This document shows positions 35,596 through 46,780 of a stretch of DNA of 64,000 nucleotides, piece by piece. Positions within the stretch are counted from its first letter, which is position 1, and each line of letters opens with the position of its first letter. This DNA is from Volutella citrinella. Taxonomy: Eukaryota; Ascomycota; Sordariomycetes; Hypocreales; Nectriaceae. The stretch spans positions 1,488,001 through 1,552,000 of the forward strand of contig JAWZSP010000006.1 in the NCBI GenBank assembly GCA_034401135.1, given 5' to 3'. Under the pieces are notes generated by a model, which worked only from the letters and a program-made list of their open reading frames with translations, was not told the origin of the DNA and ran no database searches. A program made the translations under genes and the position numbers.

Positions 35596-37587
35596 GGCGT
35601 GGAAGCTGGAGAAGGATAAAAATGTAACGACTTGAACATAGACTTGTTAATGAACAAAGAAGCATGTTGAGATTTCAAACCTGGCTTGACGGGTGTTGGT
35701 GGAGTGAACTTGGCTGTTTGATTTTGAGATTGAACACAACTCTTTGTTGATGAACTCCCAAGACTTGGCATTGTAGGATTGAAAACAGGGGAAAACTTGG
35801 AAATGTCGAGATTTAGTTGTTGTTGTCGTAATCGTGTCGAAAGGCGTTCGCTTTAGCAGCAAGACACGTACGAGGCAGTCGGCATTGAATGCAGCTTCCG
35901 TGTTATAGGGGTTCTCCATCATGCGGCGCAGTGCTTGGAGGTATTGGTGTTTTGCAGAGACTTGCTTTGTTGCAACATCTAAGCTCGATTGCTCTGAGCT
36001 CATCTTGTGCAAATGCAAAGGCTAGAGCACGGCCGATGTAGTATGAATCGTGATCGAGCTGCCCTGTTCAGGGACTTGACTGGTTAGGATTCGGTCGATT
36101 AGCATCCGAGCCAGTTAGGATTAGAATTTGGTTAGGACTAGATTGGTTAGGACTTGAGTTGGTTCTGATTAGAATGGGTTAGGATTAGAAATGATTAGGA
36201 CCAGAGATGGTTAGGATCAGGATGGGTTGGGATCAGATGTGCAACTCTAACCCTACACTGAGAAAGCAGAACCGTCGATGTGAAGATGAGGTTGGACTCC
36301 AATGATACCAAACAAGACGGCTGAAAATTTGAGCAGAGATTTATCGCAATGATCAGCAATGCAGCACCGAAAGCCGAAAGTTGTCCGTGCAAATGATCCC
36401 ACAAGGGACTGCCTGGATGGTGACGCTCAATGGCCATTAATGATTGGGTGTGACAGAAGGATCCGACGAATGAAGCCCAATAGACTCACTGGGCAGCTAT
36501 GACGAAACAAGGCAATCTCCCAATTTTGATCAATCTGTCATCAGAACCACAATTTCCTATCCGGTTGCTCCCAGGGGTTTCCCAGAGACTGGAAGCCTCA
36601 TCCGCTCAGGCCAAGTCCTCACACCACATCAGCTTTGTGTCGGCAACTGGATCGGAAATACCGATGTCCGAACCCCCCCGGGATCATGGAGGAGCTGAGA
36701 GCTAGCTTCATTGCCAGCTGAAATTGCTCAAGTGCCCAAGGCCCAGTGCCCCAGGCCACCCACAGCCGGAAGGGGGGCGACGACTCGGCATTTCTTTGCC
36801 ACTACAACAACGCCATGTTCAAAAGGGGACTATCACCTTGGACGGAAAGAGTCCGAATGGTCTCTTCAACACACGCCCCCCCCTCTCCACAGGTTCAGAC
36901 CGTCACATGGCGTCCGGGGCCTTCTCCAACTACCCCCTTCTCCTCTCCACCCGTTTGCCAGATGATCCGCGGGGGCGTGCTGGTCCTTGTTCTGGAACCG
37001 GCATAAGCGATGCAGCTAGGAGATGTAGGAGGCGTGCGTTATGCAAGAAAGCTGCAAGCAGGGCGTGAACCACGTTCTGGCCGCGTGTGTGGCTTGGGGG
37101 ACGTCGATAGCTATTGGGAACAGTCTCCGCCTGGACCCCGACGCGGTCACCGGACCCTCTTTGTCATGACTTCTAGACTGGGACTGGGATCGCTATGGAC
37201 CTGCATTCTGGATCATGAGAAAAAGCTGGATGGGGTCATCTGAGCGTGAAGAGATTTTGTCATGGACTGGATTTCTCAAGACGAGCGTTCTGTGGAGAAG
37301 GCATCAACTACAGTAAAAAAGATGCTGCCAAAGACACAGAAGCATCTAGTGAGCATTATCTCAACTAGTTTGACTGCTGGAAAAGGAAAGTCTATGCAAA
37401 GTCATGATGTTCTGTCGTGAAGCACACTCGGAGGTATTACACAAGGGGAGAGACTAGGGTTTAGAGTCTATCATGGTCTCTTTGTACCATGTTGGTCTAT
37501 TCATGCCAAGATGCTTATGCTCTATTATGTACAAAATCATTCCTCATGACCATTCCATTTTTCATCATCTTTTATACCCTCAACCGC
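35596..37587. other. Convergent intergenic region with a TTAGGA repeat
   Basis: About 2 kb without a supported gene. The 36078-36236 repeat is listed separately. Minus-strand frames such as 35647-36018 have no domain. Confidence 0.45.
36078..36236 (+). repeat. Degenerate GGTTAGGA(T/C) repeat
   Basis: Ten or so units such as GGTTAGGATT, GGTTAGGACTAGATT and GGTTAGGACTTGAGTT are spaced roughly 15-17 nt apart and all point the same way. It resembles decayed telomere-like (TTAGGG) or minisatellite DNA, and shares the GTTAGGAT core with the intronic repeat at 19085-19190. Confidence 0.7.
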
Positions 37588-38488
37588 TTACCAGGCGCCG
37601 ACGATACCGGCAATGGGGATGTCGATACCAGTGGTGTAGGAGGCAGCGTCGGACAGGAGGTAGACGTAGGCACCACCCAGCTCCTGGGGAAGAGCCAGAC
37701 GGGGCATGCCGCCGTAGTACTTCATCTTGAGGTCCCAGTCGGGGCTGGTCTCGACGTAGTAGGTCAGGGCGGTCTTGACGAAGCCGGGGCTGATGGAGTT
37801 GACGCGGATGCCGTACTGGGACCACTCCATGGCGAGGGTGTGGGCCATGTTGCGGACGGCAGCCTTGGTGCCGCCGTAGGGAGCCGAGGGGGCGGCACGG
37901 TTGGGGCGGTAGCTGGTCATGGAGGCCGTGAAGACGATGCTGCCCTTTGTCTTGGTCTTGATGAAGAGGCGGGCGGCGGCGGTGGCGCAGTTCCACACGC
38001 CAAAGACGTTGAGCTTGAAGAGGCGCTCGACCTGCTCCATGGAGAAGTCGAGGGCCGGCTGGTGCTTGGTGGCGCCGGCATTGGCGATCATGCCGTCGAA
38101 GCGGCCGCGCTCCTCGAGCACCTTGTCCAGGGCCTTCTTGACGGACTCCTCATCGGTCACGTCCGTCTGGATGTAGCCCAGCTGGCCGGGGAAGCGCTTC
38201 TCGAGGGCGGCAAAGTCCTCGCCGGGCTCCGAGATGTCTAGGGAGTAGACGAAGGCGGCCTTGTTCTGGAGGGAGACCTCGGCGAGGCCCAGACCGATGC
38301 CCTGGTTGGCGCCGGTGACTAGTTTTTGAGGTCAGCTTTGATTCTTCTAGATGCACAATGACATGCATGATGCATCGTGAGGGCCAGAGGGTGTGAGACA
38401 TACTAGTAATGACCTTGCCGTCAAGGGTCACGTTGAAGTTGGCACCAGCCAGGGGCAGGGTGCTGGGGTAGTTTTCCTCGCTGGCCAT
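37588..38488 (-). CDS. Short-chain dehydrogenase/reductase (polyol or ketose reductase type)
   Basis: Exons 38488-38404 and 38318-37588 encode 271 aa. The Rossmann motif TGANQGIGLG starts at residue 30. The NAG motif (IANAGATKHQP) and the catalytic Ser-Tyr-Lys set (SMTSY followed by YGGTKAAV) are intact. The substrate-loop region reads GIRVNSISPGFVKT, and the C-terminus (GIDIPIAGIVGAW) is typical of fungal sorbose reductase / L-xylulose reductase / mannitol dehydrogenase-like enzymes. Such enzymes interconvert polyols and ketoses with NAD(P)H. In this cluster it most plausibly oxidises the incoming polyol or reduces a keto sugar. Divergent from the MFS transporter. No targeting signal is seen, so cytosolic. 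Confidence 0.9.
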
Positions 38489-39815
38489 TGTGATGGGATT
38501 GGAAAGGGTGGCTTCTGTGTTCTAGAAGGGGGTGGATGGAGGAGTGGGAGGAGGAGAGGGTTGATTGTGGTGATTCAACTGCGGCTGCAACGCTGGGGAC
38601 AAGCCGTGTTTTGTACGTTGCTTGCCTCCATCGACACACACTGCCAGCCAGCACAAAACGGGCAATCCCTCTCGGGGCCAGCAATACCCGAGCCCAATTG
38701 CCCTCCATGACCCAACCACCCCCCCTTCCCCCCAGATCGGGACCACAAAGTACCGCATTGTGGAGATGGTGTGGCGACGCGGGACCCCGAGGCGTGGCAG
38801 TCTCGCCATTCCGGGGGGCGGAGGTGGAGTACAGGGGGTCCAGCGTGCCTCGTGCCGGGACAACCACACCGCGTCCAGGTCCAGAGTCCCCCGACACGGG
38901 GGCACCCTCCAGGGAACCCCCCCGGCAAGTCCGGCGGCTCTGTGGGGCGAACTCTGACGGTGGCCCAGGCGAACAAGGCTACCGACCGCGTGCAAGCCCT
39001 GTGTTCTTCCCCGTATTTTCTAGTTCCCCAGAACTCGGGGTCACACTGGGGAGAAGGTTTCTCCCCATACGGGGACCCTAGGCCTGAAAAGGCGGAGCCG
39101 CGAAAACTGCCCGTTTCCAGGGCAGAGAAAAAAAAATGGAGGGCTGCCCCGAGACCTTCCCTCCCCCCCCTCGCCCCCCTGGGGCGTGGGCGTGAGTCGA
39201 GCAAGTCATGCCTTCGAGCCTTGCATTATTCGTTAGAGGAACGCCGCCGCTCGGTCTCCCTGCCCTGCGAATCGCAACGCGGCCGACCAACCCCAATCCC
39301 CTGACTCTCCGTCTCCTCTGCTCACTCACGCGCTACGCGGACGCTACTGCCGTTGGAGGATTCCGTCGAGCCGGGGTGATTTCCACACACACGCACACAC
39401 ACGCACACACACACACACACACAGGCGCGTGCGGGCTGAACCTGGGAAGAGAGTAGTAGCTGGTTCCGACTTTCTGGGCTGATGGCAGCGTCGTCTTTCC
39501 TGGTGTTGGACGTACCAGTTGTTTTTCTTCCCCACACCCACCGCTCGCCAGCCCCAGATGCCCACGAGCCGAGAAACCGCCTCTGCCCATCCCGTCCTAC
39601 TCACCCTCCTATAAAGATACCCCGGAGGATCGTCATTTCTGGGGATTCGGATTCCTACTTGTCTCAGGCTCTCTCACAGATCTCGTCTTTGTCCCTTTCT
39701 CGTGCAATTCCTTATCTCTGGCTCGCCATCCACCCCTGGGTTTGAACTCTTTCTCTTGAAAAGACACACGCCATACTCATAAATAAAGGGCCGTCACTGC
39801 CCAGATCAGCACAGC
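38489..39815. promoter_or_regulatory. Divergent promoter of dehydrogenase and transporter
   Basis: About 1.3 kb, rich in G/C runs. CCCCCG-ACA-CGGGGG, a perfect palindrome, lies at 38888-38902. A second perfect inverted repeat TGGGGAGAA-GGT-TTCTCCCCA lies at 39047-39067. TATAAA at 39610-39615 is about 200 nt upstream of the transporter start. A CA microsatellite lies at 39384-39423. Confidence 0.45.
39384..39423 (+). repeat. CA microsatellite
   Basis: About 40 nt of (CA)n interrupted twice by CG, in the transporter upstream region. Confidence 0.9.
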
Positions 39816-41442
39816 ATGGCTGCCGTCGCCGACAAGTCTGATTTCTCAGAGCACCGCGAGGACAGGATGTCTGATATCGAGCAATCCAAGGACGGCGTGG
39901 CTCACATCAACCCCGAGCTTGCCGACTATGTCCCCGACACTCCTGAGGAGAAGGCCCTGGTCCGCAAGATCGATCTGATGCTCTTGCCCACCATGTGGAT
40001 CATGTACCTCCTCTCCTACATGGATCGTACCAAGTGAGTTGTCCTGTCAAGAGTTGGGTGTGGTTGGGCAAATGTGTGGTTCGTGCCAAGAACTGTGGCT
40101 GACTGTCAAACCTGCAGCATCGGAAACGCCAAGGTTGCCGGCATGACGGCCGACCTCAAGATGGACTCGGGCATGTACTCGATCTGTTTGGTCGTCTTCT
40201 TCATCGGTTACGTCCTCTGCGAAGTCCCCTCCAAGTATGTCGACCCTAGATAACATGTTCCAGTCTTCACTCGCTAACAGCTGTCACAGCATGATCATCA
40301 CCCGAACCCGTCCCTCCCTCTTCCTCCCCGCCATCATGTTCTTCTGGGGTCTCGTCACCATCGGCATGGGTTGGGTCCCTCACTACCAGGGTCTCATCGG
40401 CTTCCGCGTCGCCGTCGGTGTCCTTGAGGCCGGTTTCGGTCCCGGCATGCTGCTCATGATGTCCACCTGGTACAAGAAGTCTGAGCAGTCGAAGCGATTC
40501 GCCGTCTACATCTCCGCCGCCATTCTCTCCGGCGCCTTCGGTGGTCTGCTTGGTGGTGCCATCACTGGTGGCATGGACGGCGTTCACGGCATCCGAGGCT
40601 GGCGATGGCTCTTCATTATTGAGGGTGCTGCTACATCTGGCTGGGCTCTGGTTGCCATGTGGATTCTCCCCGATTTCCCCTCCACCGAGAGGCGTCTCAA
40701 CGATGCCGAGCGCAAGCTGGCTGTTCTTCGAATCCAGAGCGAGCATCTTTACTCTTCCAAGGAGGAGGCGCTTGGCCACTGGGGTTCCATGAAGAAGGTT
40801 CTTGTCAACTGGCGCACCTGGCCCCTGGTTGTTGGATACATGGTGCGTACCCCCGACAACAGTGACTCCCAGCACTACAGAAGCTAACTATTTGATTCTT
40901 AGGCTATTGTCGGTTCCTCTACCCTGTCCTACTTCTATCCTACCCTCGTCAACGGTCTCGGCTACACCGCCCACATGGCGCAGTACATGACTATCCCCAT
41001 CTACGTCGTCGCCTTCGTCTGCACCGCCATCACCGGTTACTTCATGGATCGCCACCCAGAAAAGCGTGGACTTGTCCTAGGCGGATGGATGACAGTAGCC
41101 ATGGTGTGCAGCATTGTTATCTGCGTCGTATATGACCTCAAGGGCCGATATGCCCTGCTCGTCATCATGGCAAGTGGCCTTTGGGCTAGCAATGGCCTTG
41201 CTCTCAGCTACACCTCATCAACGTTCAGTGAGGCTCCCGCCGAGGTTCGGGCCATTCTTCTCGCCTTTGTCAACGCCATGGGAAACTTGGCCCAGATCTA
41301 TGGCGCCTATCTGTTCCCCAGCAAGGACGCCCCCAAGTACCTCCTCGGATTCGGTGTCATCAGCGGCCTCTGCTTCACCGGTATTGCCGCCTATGTCTTC
41401 ATGCACTACGCCATGCGCAAGTGGAGCTTGAAGCGCGTCTAA
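39816..41442 (+). CDS. MFS transporter, anion:cation symporter (Dal5-like) family
   Basis: Exons 39816-40033, 40118-40234, 40290-40842 and 40903-41442 give 475 aa. A 50-residue cytosolic N-terminus leads to the first helix, then the family signature YMDRTNIGNAK, which spans the first intron. VPSNMIITRTRPS follows the second membrane pair. About twelve membrane segments can be followed, with a central loop at roughly residues 215-270 (ERRLNDAERKLAVLRIQSEH). The family moves allantoate, nicotinate, pantothenate, sugar acids and similar small anions or polyols with protons. It ends MRKWSLKRV. It is divergent from the dehydrogenase with shared candidate operators, so it is probably the uptake system of the cluster. 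That it carries an acid or a polyol rather than a hexose is inferred. Confidence 0.92.
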
Positions 41443-42252
41443 GGGACTAGAGATGGTGTTGAGCCGGGCTTCGCTCGCGGAGGTGTACAAGAGTCAACAT
41501 AGAGTGCTGTAATATCTTTCGGAAAGTGATGTCAAAGGCCGAGGGCTCTAGAAATATCATCTTGGTAATAAACACAGCGAAATGTTCATATTTGGCAATA
41601 TCATGCTGTTCATAAACATACGAAGTGTTCATACTTGACAAACCTTGTGCCTGCTTGTGGCGTTGTGGCGCGGTCTGGACGAATCGAGTGGCGCGGCTAC
41701 GCCGCCCAGCCCAAGTAAACGTGGCTAGCGTTTTGTTCTGTTGCTAGTAAAATTAGGGACTAGTCTCAGTGAGCCTCAGGATATGTTGTTGCTGAGCGTC
41801 GAGGTTGACGGGACTACATCGTCGGGACCCTGACCACTGTACACATTCATGGACACACGGAGATCAGCCGCTGGCAGGATTATGAGATTTCCTACAATGT
41901 GCATGATGATAAGCCATAACGCCTAACACGAAGCACTTACTCTAACCAACGTGAGCCTAACCCTAACCTGTGGCTGGCGTCCTGGGGACACAAGTTCTAC
42001 TGGGCTCGAGGCAGGCCGATGTACCACTAGCCCCCGTGACCCAACCAGCTTCCTTGTATACTTTTACAGGAACCGAAAACTCGAGGAAGTGAAAGCTGAA
42101 CCTAGAACAAGAACTGGGTCGATCTCCAAGCTAGTCTGGTACCTCCCTCCCTTCCAGAAGAAGCGCTCTATCTCCGGTCAAGCCTAGGAGATCATTGCTC
42201 TAATGCCGAGTCTCGCCTGGAAGGTGACGAGCCAGGGGTCCAGAAGGGCTCG
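41443..42252. other. Intergenic stretch
   Basis: About 800 nt. A short CCTAACCCTAACC telomere-like phrase lies near 41956-41968. Frame 41951-42187 may belong to the decayed gene downstream but cannot be joined with confidence. Confidence 0.35.
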
Positions 42253-42862
42253 ATGCCCTCTCAGCATGTACAAGAATTCGAGAAAGCTGTGACCGACGCC
42301 GTCAGCAAACTTACAGACATGTTGAAAATACTCGGCCTCAATGGACGAGACCAACCCCCTGCGGACCAACTGAGAGTGGATTCGAATGTCCATCACGCAG
42401 ATTTTCAGAATCTGGTCACCCTTTTGGAGGATAGGGCATCGATGAATATTGCTCGGGATAATAATTCGACATCAGAGGCTGGACCTCAGCTAGAAAAGGC
42501 TACTTCTGTCCTCACCTGGGAGAGACCCTCGACAGTGCTCACCCGCAACCATCCACTGTCATGGACTGGCCTGAGAGCTTGATGGAAGGTAGGCGTCACG
42601 CAGCCGGCGCAAGAAGGAACGGGCTATTGGTGCATTCGCTGTGGAAGGTGACTCTGACAACTCCGATGCCGAGTTGCCGGACGAATATGATGGGATGTGC
42701 CGAATGCTCCCGCCGCGGCCGGGGTGAGAGCTGTGGTGTGGTGCTTGCCGACGCGCCCATGCCTCGTGCTGCTAGTTGCAGGCCGAGTTCGCAACCAACC
42801 CAACCCTCCGCTGGGCCGTCAAGAATTTGCGTACCTACACTCGCCACAATTTTGGCCCTTAG
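42253..42862 (+). pseudogene. Decayed gene, original function unknown
   Basis: Several protein-like pieces lie in different frames. The first (42253 on) reads MPSQHVQEFEKAVTDAVSKL and is helical. The second, another frame near 42510-42587, reads HLGETLDSAHPQPS and MDWPESLMEG. The third (about 42620-42691) reads ERAIGAFAVEGDSDNSDAEL and PDEYD. The fourth reads DVPNAPAAAG, then an intron 42724-42781 (GTGAGA, TTGCAG), then AEFATNPTLRWAVKNLRTYT. Between the third and fourth pieces the frame breaks at 42692-42694. The good intron and coherent pieces suggest a formerly coding gene with indels. I do not recognise the family. Confidence 0.4.
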
Positions 42863-43419
42863 CCCATAACATCAATATCGAGACCACTTCCCAATCCCCA
42901 TTCCTCTCAATCCATCACATCCACTTCCTCATCTCGGGATTCAAGCTCGTCATCCTCTTCAGCTTTTCACACTGCCAAACGGTCGCCCCTTTTAGTAGTG
43001 TGCCATGAATCTTGGCATGGAATCTCAGGACATGATTCCAAGACTCAACCCGTATCCTCAAGGTTGCTGAGAATACTTAAGTTCAATCCCCTTTCAAGAT
43101 GCGTCGTGCCATACAGACAACCCACCAGTAAATTAAAGTATTCTGCAAATTATCAGGGATCCTGCCTACCTGCCTCCGTTCTTACACAAACCTAATACGC
43201 CTATGAGGGAATTGCCAACACCACGCCTACAAGGGTATTGCAAACACTACGTCCACGAAGGCACCACCACGCTTACAAGGGCATCACCACAATCTCGTTT
43301 GATAAGGCTACTAGCAAGCTTTAGAATTTTGGGGTTGTTATTGCCTGCGATTATCCTAGCCCGCCATGTTGTGGCCGGCTCCAGAAAAACTGGTCCCAGT
43401 GGCCGGGTTGTCCGACTCT
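42863..43419. other. Intergenic, AT-richer stretch
   Basis: About 560 nt. Three imperfect copies of a roughly 24-nt unit containing CACGCCTACAAGGG lie near 43222-43292. No gene is seen. Confidence 0.4.
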
Positions 43420-43827
43420 TCAAGATTCGTTCTCGGCGTTGGCGTTGAGAAGGTGTTGTTGACCAGTGCGGAAGGCAGCAACCCATTGACGGAGCTCGTC
43501 GATGGTCTGCTGCTGTTCCGCGACCTGCTCCTGCAGAGCTTCAATCTGAAAACGTTGGACGCTAATGTTGAGTTGCAAAGCATTGCTCGCATTTCGAGAC
43601 TCGCCAGTCAATGCCTCAAGCTTCTCAGCCAATGCATCCAGTTCCTGACGAAGCACTGCCGTGAAGGAGTCGACAATACGCCTAAAGACCCTGACGATTC
43701 CCCCGAGAGGAGGCGAGTCGTTGGCCTCTTGAACATTTGGCTGTTCAGGGGTGTTTTCCTGAACCGACCCCTCATTCTCCGAAGCAAATGGCGTTTCCGA
43801 AGTAGTTGCATTCGTTTGGTTGTCCAT
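43420..43827 (-). CDS. Small coiled-coil protein, unknown function
   Basis: An uninterrupted 135-aa frame from an ATG. The first 40 residues are acidic and Asn/Thr/Pro-rich (MDNQTNATTSETPFASENEG). Residues about 45-125 form a strong amphipathic helix with heptads (LRQELDALAEKLEALTG and QIEALQEQVAEQQQTIDELR). There is no signal peptide or known domain. It lies in a gene-poor region next to a decayed gene, so it may itself be a fragment. Confidence 0.5.
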   Translation of the reverse strand: MDNQTNATTSETPFASENEGSVQENTPEQPNVQEANDSPPLGGIVRVFRRIVDSFTAVLRQELDALAEKLEALTGESRNASNALQLNISVQRFQIEALQEQVAEQQQTIDELRQWVAAFRTGQQHLLNANAENES

Positions 43828-46780
43828 ATTTTAATCTTTAGGATTCTGAACGTCTGAAGAACGCAAGCATTAGACAGGGCTTGGGAAGTAGCCAGAAGGC
43901 TGGATATAGAAGCAAAGGTAACTTACACTTCTTTGTGGGCTAGAGGGGTATGAGTGTAGAGTCCAGCGTGATGGAAACAGGAGGATGGTGGAGAAGGGGA
44001 AAAAAAGCAAGACTGGAGGAGAGAGGGATTTCTATTTGCTCTGGGAATGGTGAGGAAACGAAAAGAAAGACAAGCGGCGAAGGATTCAGCTGCCAACTGT
44101 CAACCAACTGCCAACGGTTGCGGGAGCTGCTGATGCAGCTGTAAGCGGCGGCATCAACACCTCCCGCTGCCAATAATTAACCCGCAAGGTGAGATCAAAC
44201 TGTGCAGCTGGCTCAAAGGGCTGAGTAAGATACATCGTCCGCAGAGCGAATCTCTCCAGGCTGTTATGGAATCCCGATCGCCGCAGCCGAATATTTCATC
44301 GTCCAGTGGCAACCAATCAAAAGTGAGACCATCTGAGAGGCACAGGGTCGTAAAGAATCCTAACCAAGACAAGGCTGTCTTATAGAACGCAAATACTATA
44401 ATGCTAAAACTGTCCTGCCCTAATTCTACCCCCTCCTAAACTGTCCATATCCCATCCTAAACTGTCCTACTTCAGGCGGCATCCGCCAACCGCCAACCTC
44501 ACGCGGAAAACATAACACAACGGGGTCGCCGTTGTTAAGTTCTTCGACATCTGTGCATAGAAACAGTGATGGTGATCACGACTACGGAGGTGACCAGCTG
44601 GGTTATGTATTGGAAACGCGTCCACGAGTCTGGTGAGATACGAGGCCACACGATCCTTATCCGGTGGGAGGCGTGAGTCGGATGTGCCGCAATGCTCGCT
44701 GGCTCTTGCACCACAGGTCCTATCTTTCTTTCTTTTTCCTTACCAGAACTAGAGCCCGAAACACTAGAAATTGCTTTTTATCTATGGAGAGATTCGTCAT
44801 TGACGGTTTGCGGCACATGCAGTACGAGGCGTGCCGCATACGCATGCACGAAAAGCACTGAACAGAGCGGCATTTGTTCGTGCAGATGGTGCAGCAGCTG
44901 GAACGAACAAATGTACCCACTGATCTGCGCCACGCATAAGCAACGGCTGCATGCAATTTGAGCTAACTGGAGGAGCCTTTGCTTTGGCACTCAAGACATT
45001 GGGCTTGCCGGGGCCCGGCTGAAAGCTGAGGGGCCAAGTGGTAACGTGGTGAAGATTTCGGGCTGGTATTTCCCGACGGGCCACCATCAGCAACACAGTC
45101 TGGGTCAAGTGGAAGCTGCGACAGGGTCAGCCGCTTGGCCCTCACCCCTCCTAAAGGGCCGCGCATTACCGATTGACCGGTAATTAATCCATCGCTGGCG
45201 GCCACGGGAACGGGCGTTTCGGCAGCAGAGGGCTGAGACGTGCACGGAGAATTTTGCGAACCTGGGGATCGGGAATCTAATAAACTAACCTAAATCCATC
45301 CCGTCGTATCGGCGGGTGACGGCTCAAATGACCGCTCAGTGGTTGTTGACTCCGTTGAGCGGTGAGACCCCGCCCGCACGGAATCCAGACTGCCATGTCC
45401 TTTCCGCAAAGGAAGCGGCTTCTTACTCTGTGGTGAAACGCCCTTGATTTGGGCAGGAGCCCAGTCCAGGCCGCCGTCTCCTCTTGCGCGTCCAAGTCCC
45501 AAGCCCTTCTCATCGTACAAATTGTAGCCAGGGAGTCACGCTGATCGACCGGGGAATTACTCTAATCCCGGCCTGTCGAAGGCCCTAGCGGCTGGCTCGC
45601 GTGGAGCTGCTAGCGCTTATCGAGATGCAAACGACGAGGGCAAGGGAGGGGAGGCCATCGGTGGACGTGGGACACAGTCACACAGCGGCGCAGCTGTCTC
45701 AGGTTCGGGCAGGGTCCAGGGCTGGGGGAGATGCAGGTCGTGTTCGGCCTGATGCGCTTTTCAAGACGGGAACGAGGACTGGACTGGAGCGGGAAAAATA
45801 AAATAAAATGAAATAAAATGAAAAGGTGAGCAGAGAATGCTGGTGTTGCCCAGTCTGACATACATGAGGCAGGTACGGACGAGGTCAAGGGCCCTGAGGG
45901 CAAGCGCTGCGGCACAGGCTGACCCTCCTCACCCACAATCTCCCTCTCTCACACTTCCTCTTTATTGCTCGCACTCATCGCAGCTGCGAAAAAGTCTTGC
46001 GACAGCTGTCAACGTCAATATCCTCCTCAATCAGCAGGTCGACGGGCTCGACTGATGCATTCGCGTTTCGCCAGTGGGGCTAATACGAAGTGCACCGCAG
46101 CAGTGTTCTCGACAAAGGACCTCTACCTACATCCGTGAACAGCCTGCTAGAACGCTGGATTCCATGCGCCCACATCTGCGTCCGTGTCAGGCGATCCACT
46201 GCGCGGGAAGTGACCACGGCATGGCACTGTCCCAGTTTCACCACCACGCCCAGCCCCTCGGCGCGCCGCGTGCCTGCTTGTTGGAGGGGGGCGGCACACT
46301 GGTCGCTGCCCTGCACTGCGTATGAGACCATGCAGGGGTGCGGAAACGGGAGGGACAGAGGTGTAAAGGATGGCTGCTTTGGGCTGTCGCCGTGTTCGAG
46401 TCGACACATTGGCTCGACTCGTTGCTGTCGAGTCTGTGCGGGTTTGCCCTGGCACGCTCGACTGCCGTGCCACCAAAGTGTTGAGCAAAGCTGACATCTA
46501 GATGCGATCGCCTGCAGGGCCGTCCCTGTCAACTGAATGGCTGTGTCCAGGGGGTGCAGGTGTGGTCCTGGGGCTTTGGGGGGCATGTCCTTGTCTGGCA
46601 CCGCGGGCCGTGTCTGATGCTGGATGTTGAGTGCTGCAGACAGGAACATAAGCCGCCCATCCGCCACCCTCCTGATGCAGGTCGACTTCTTTTTTTCTGG
46701 CTGGCTTTTCTGTACCTGTCTGCCCATCCGTCCGTCTATTTGCTTGGACATTTTGATGCCCCTCAATGGGCTCGGTCAAA
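43828..46780. other. Gene-poor 3 kb region
   Basis: No supported gene. The longest frame (46080-46766, minus) overlaps the promoter of the receptor gene and has no domain. The interval includes several short stretches rich in TCCTAAACTGTCC-type repeats near 44400-44470. Confidence 0.4.

Noticed and set aside
38536..39304. Open frames in the dehydrogenase/transporter promoter
   Set aside because: G/C-run sequence open in several frames at once, with no domain; better explained as regulatory DNA.
46080..46766. Minus-strand 228-aa open frame
   Set aside because: No recognisable domain, overlaps other frames and lies in the promoter region of the CFEM receptor gene.
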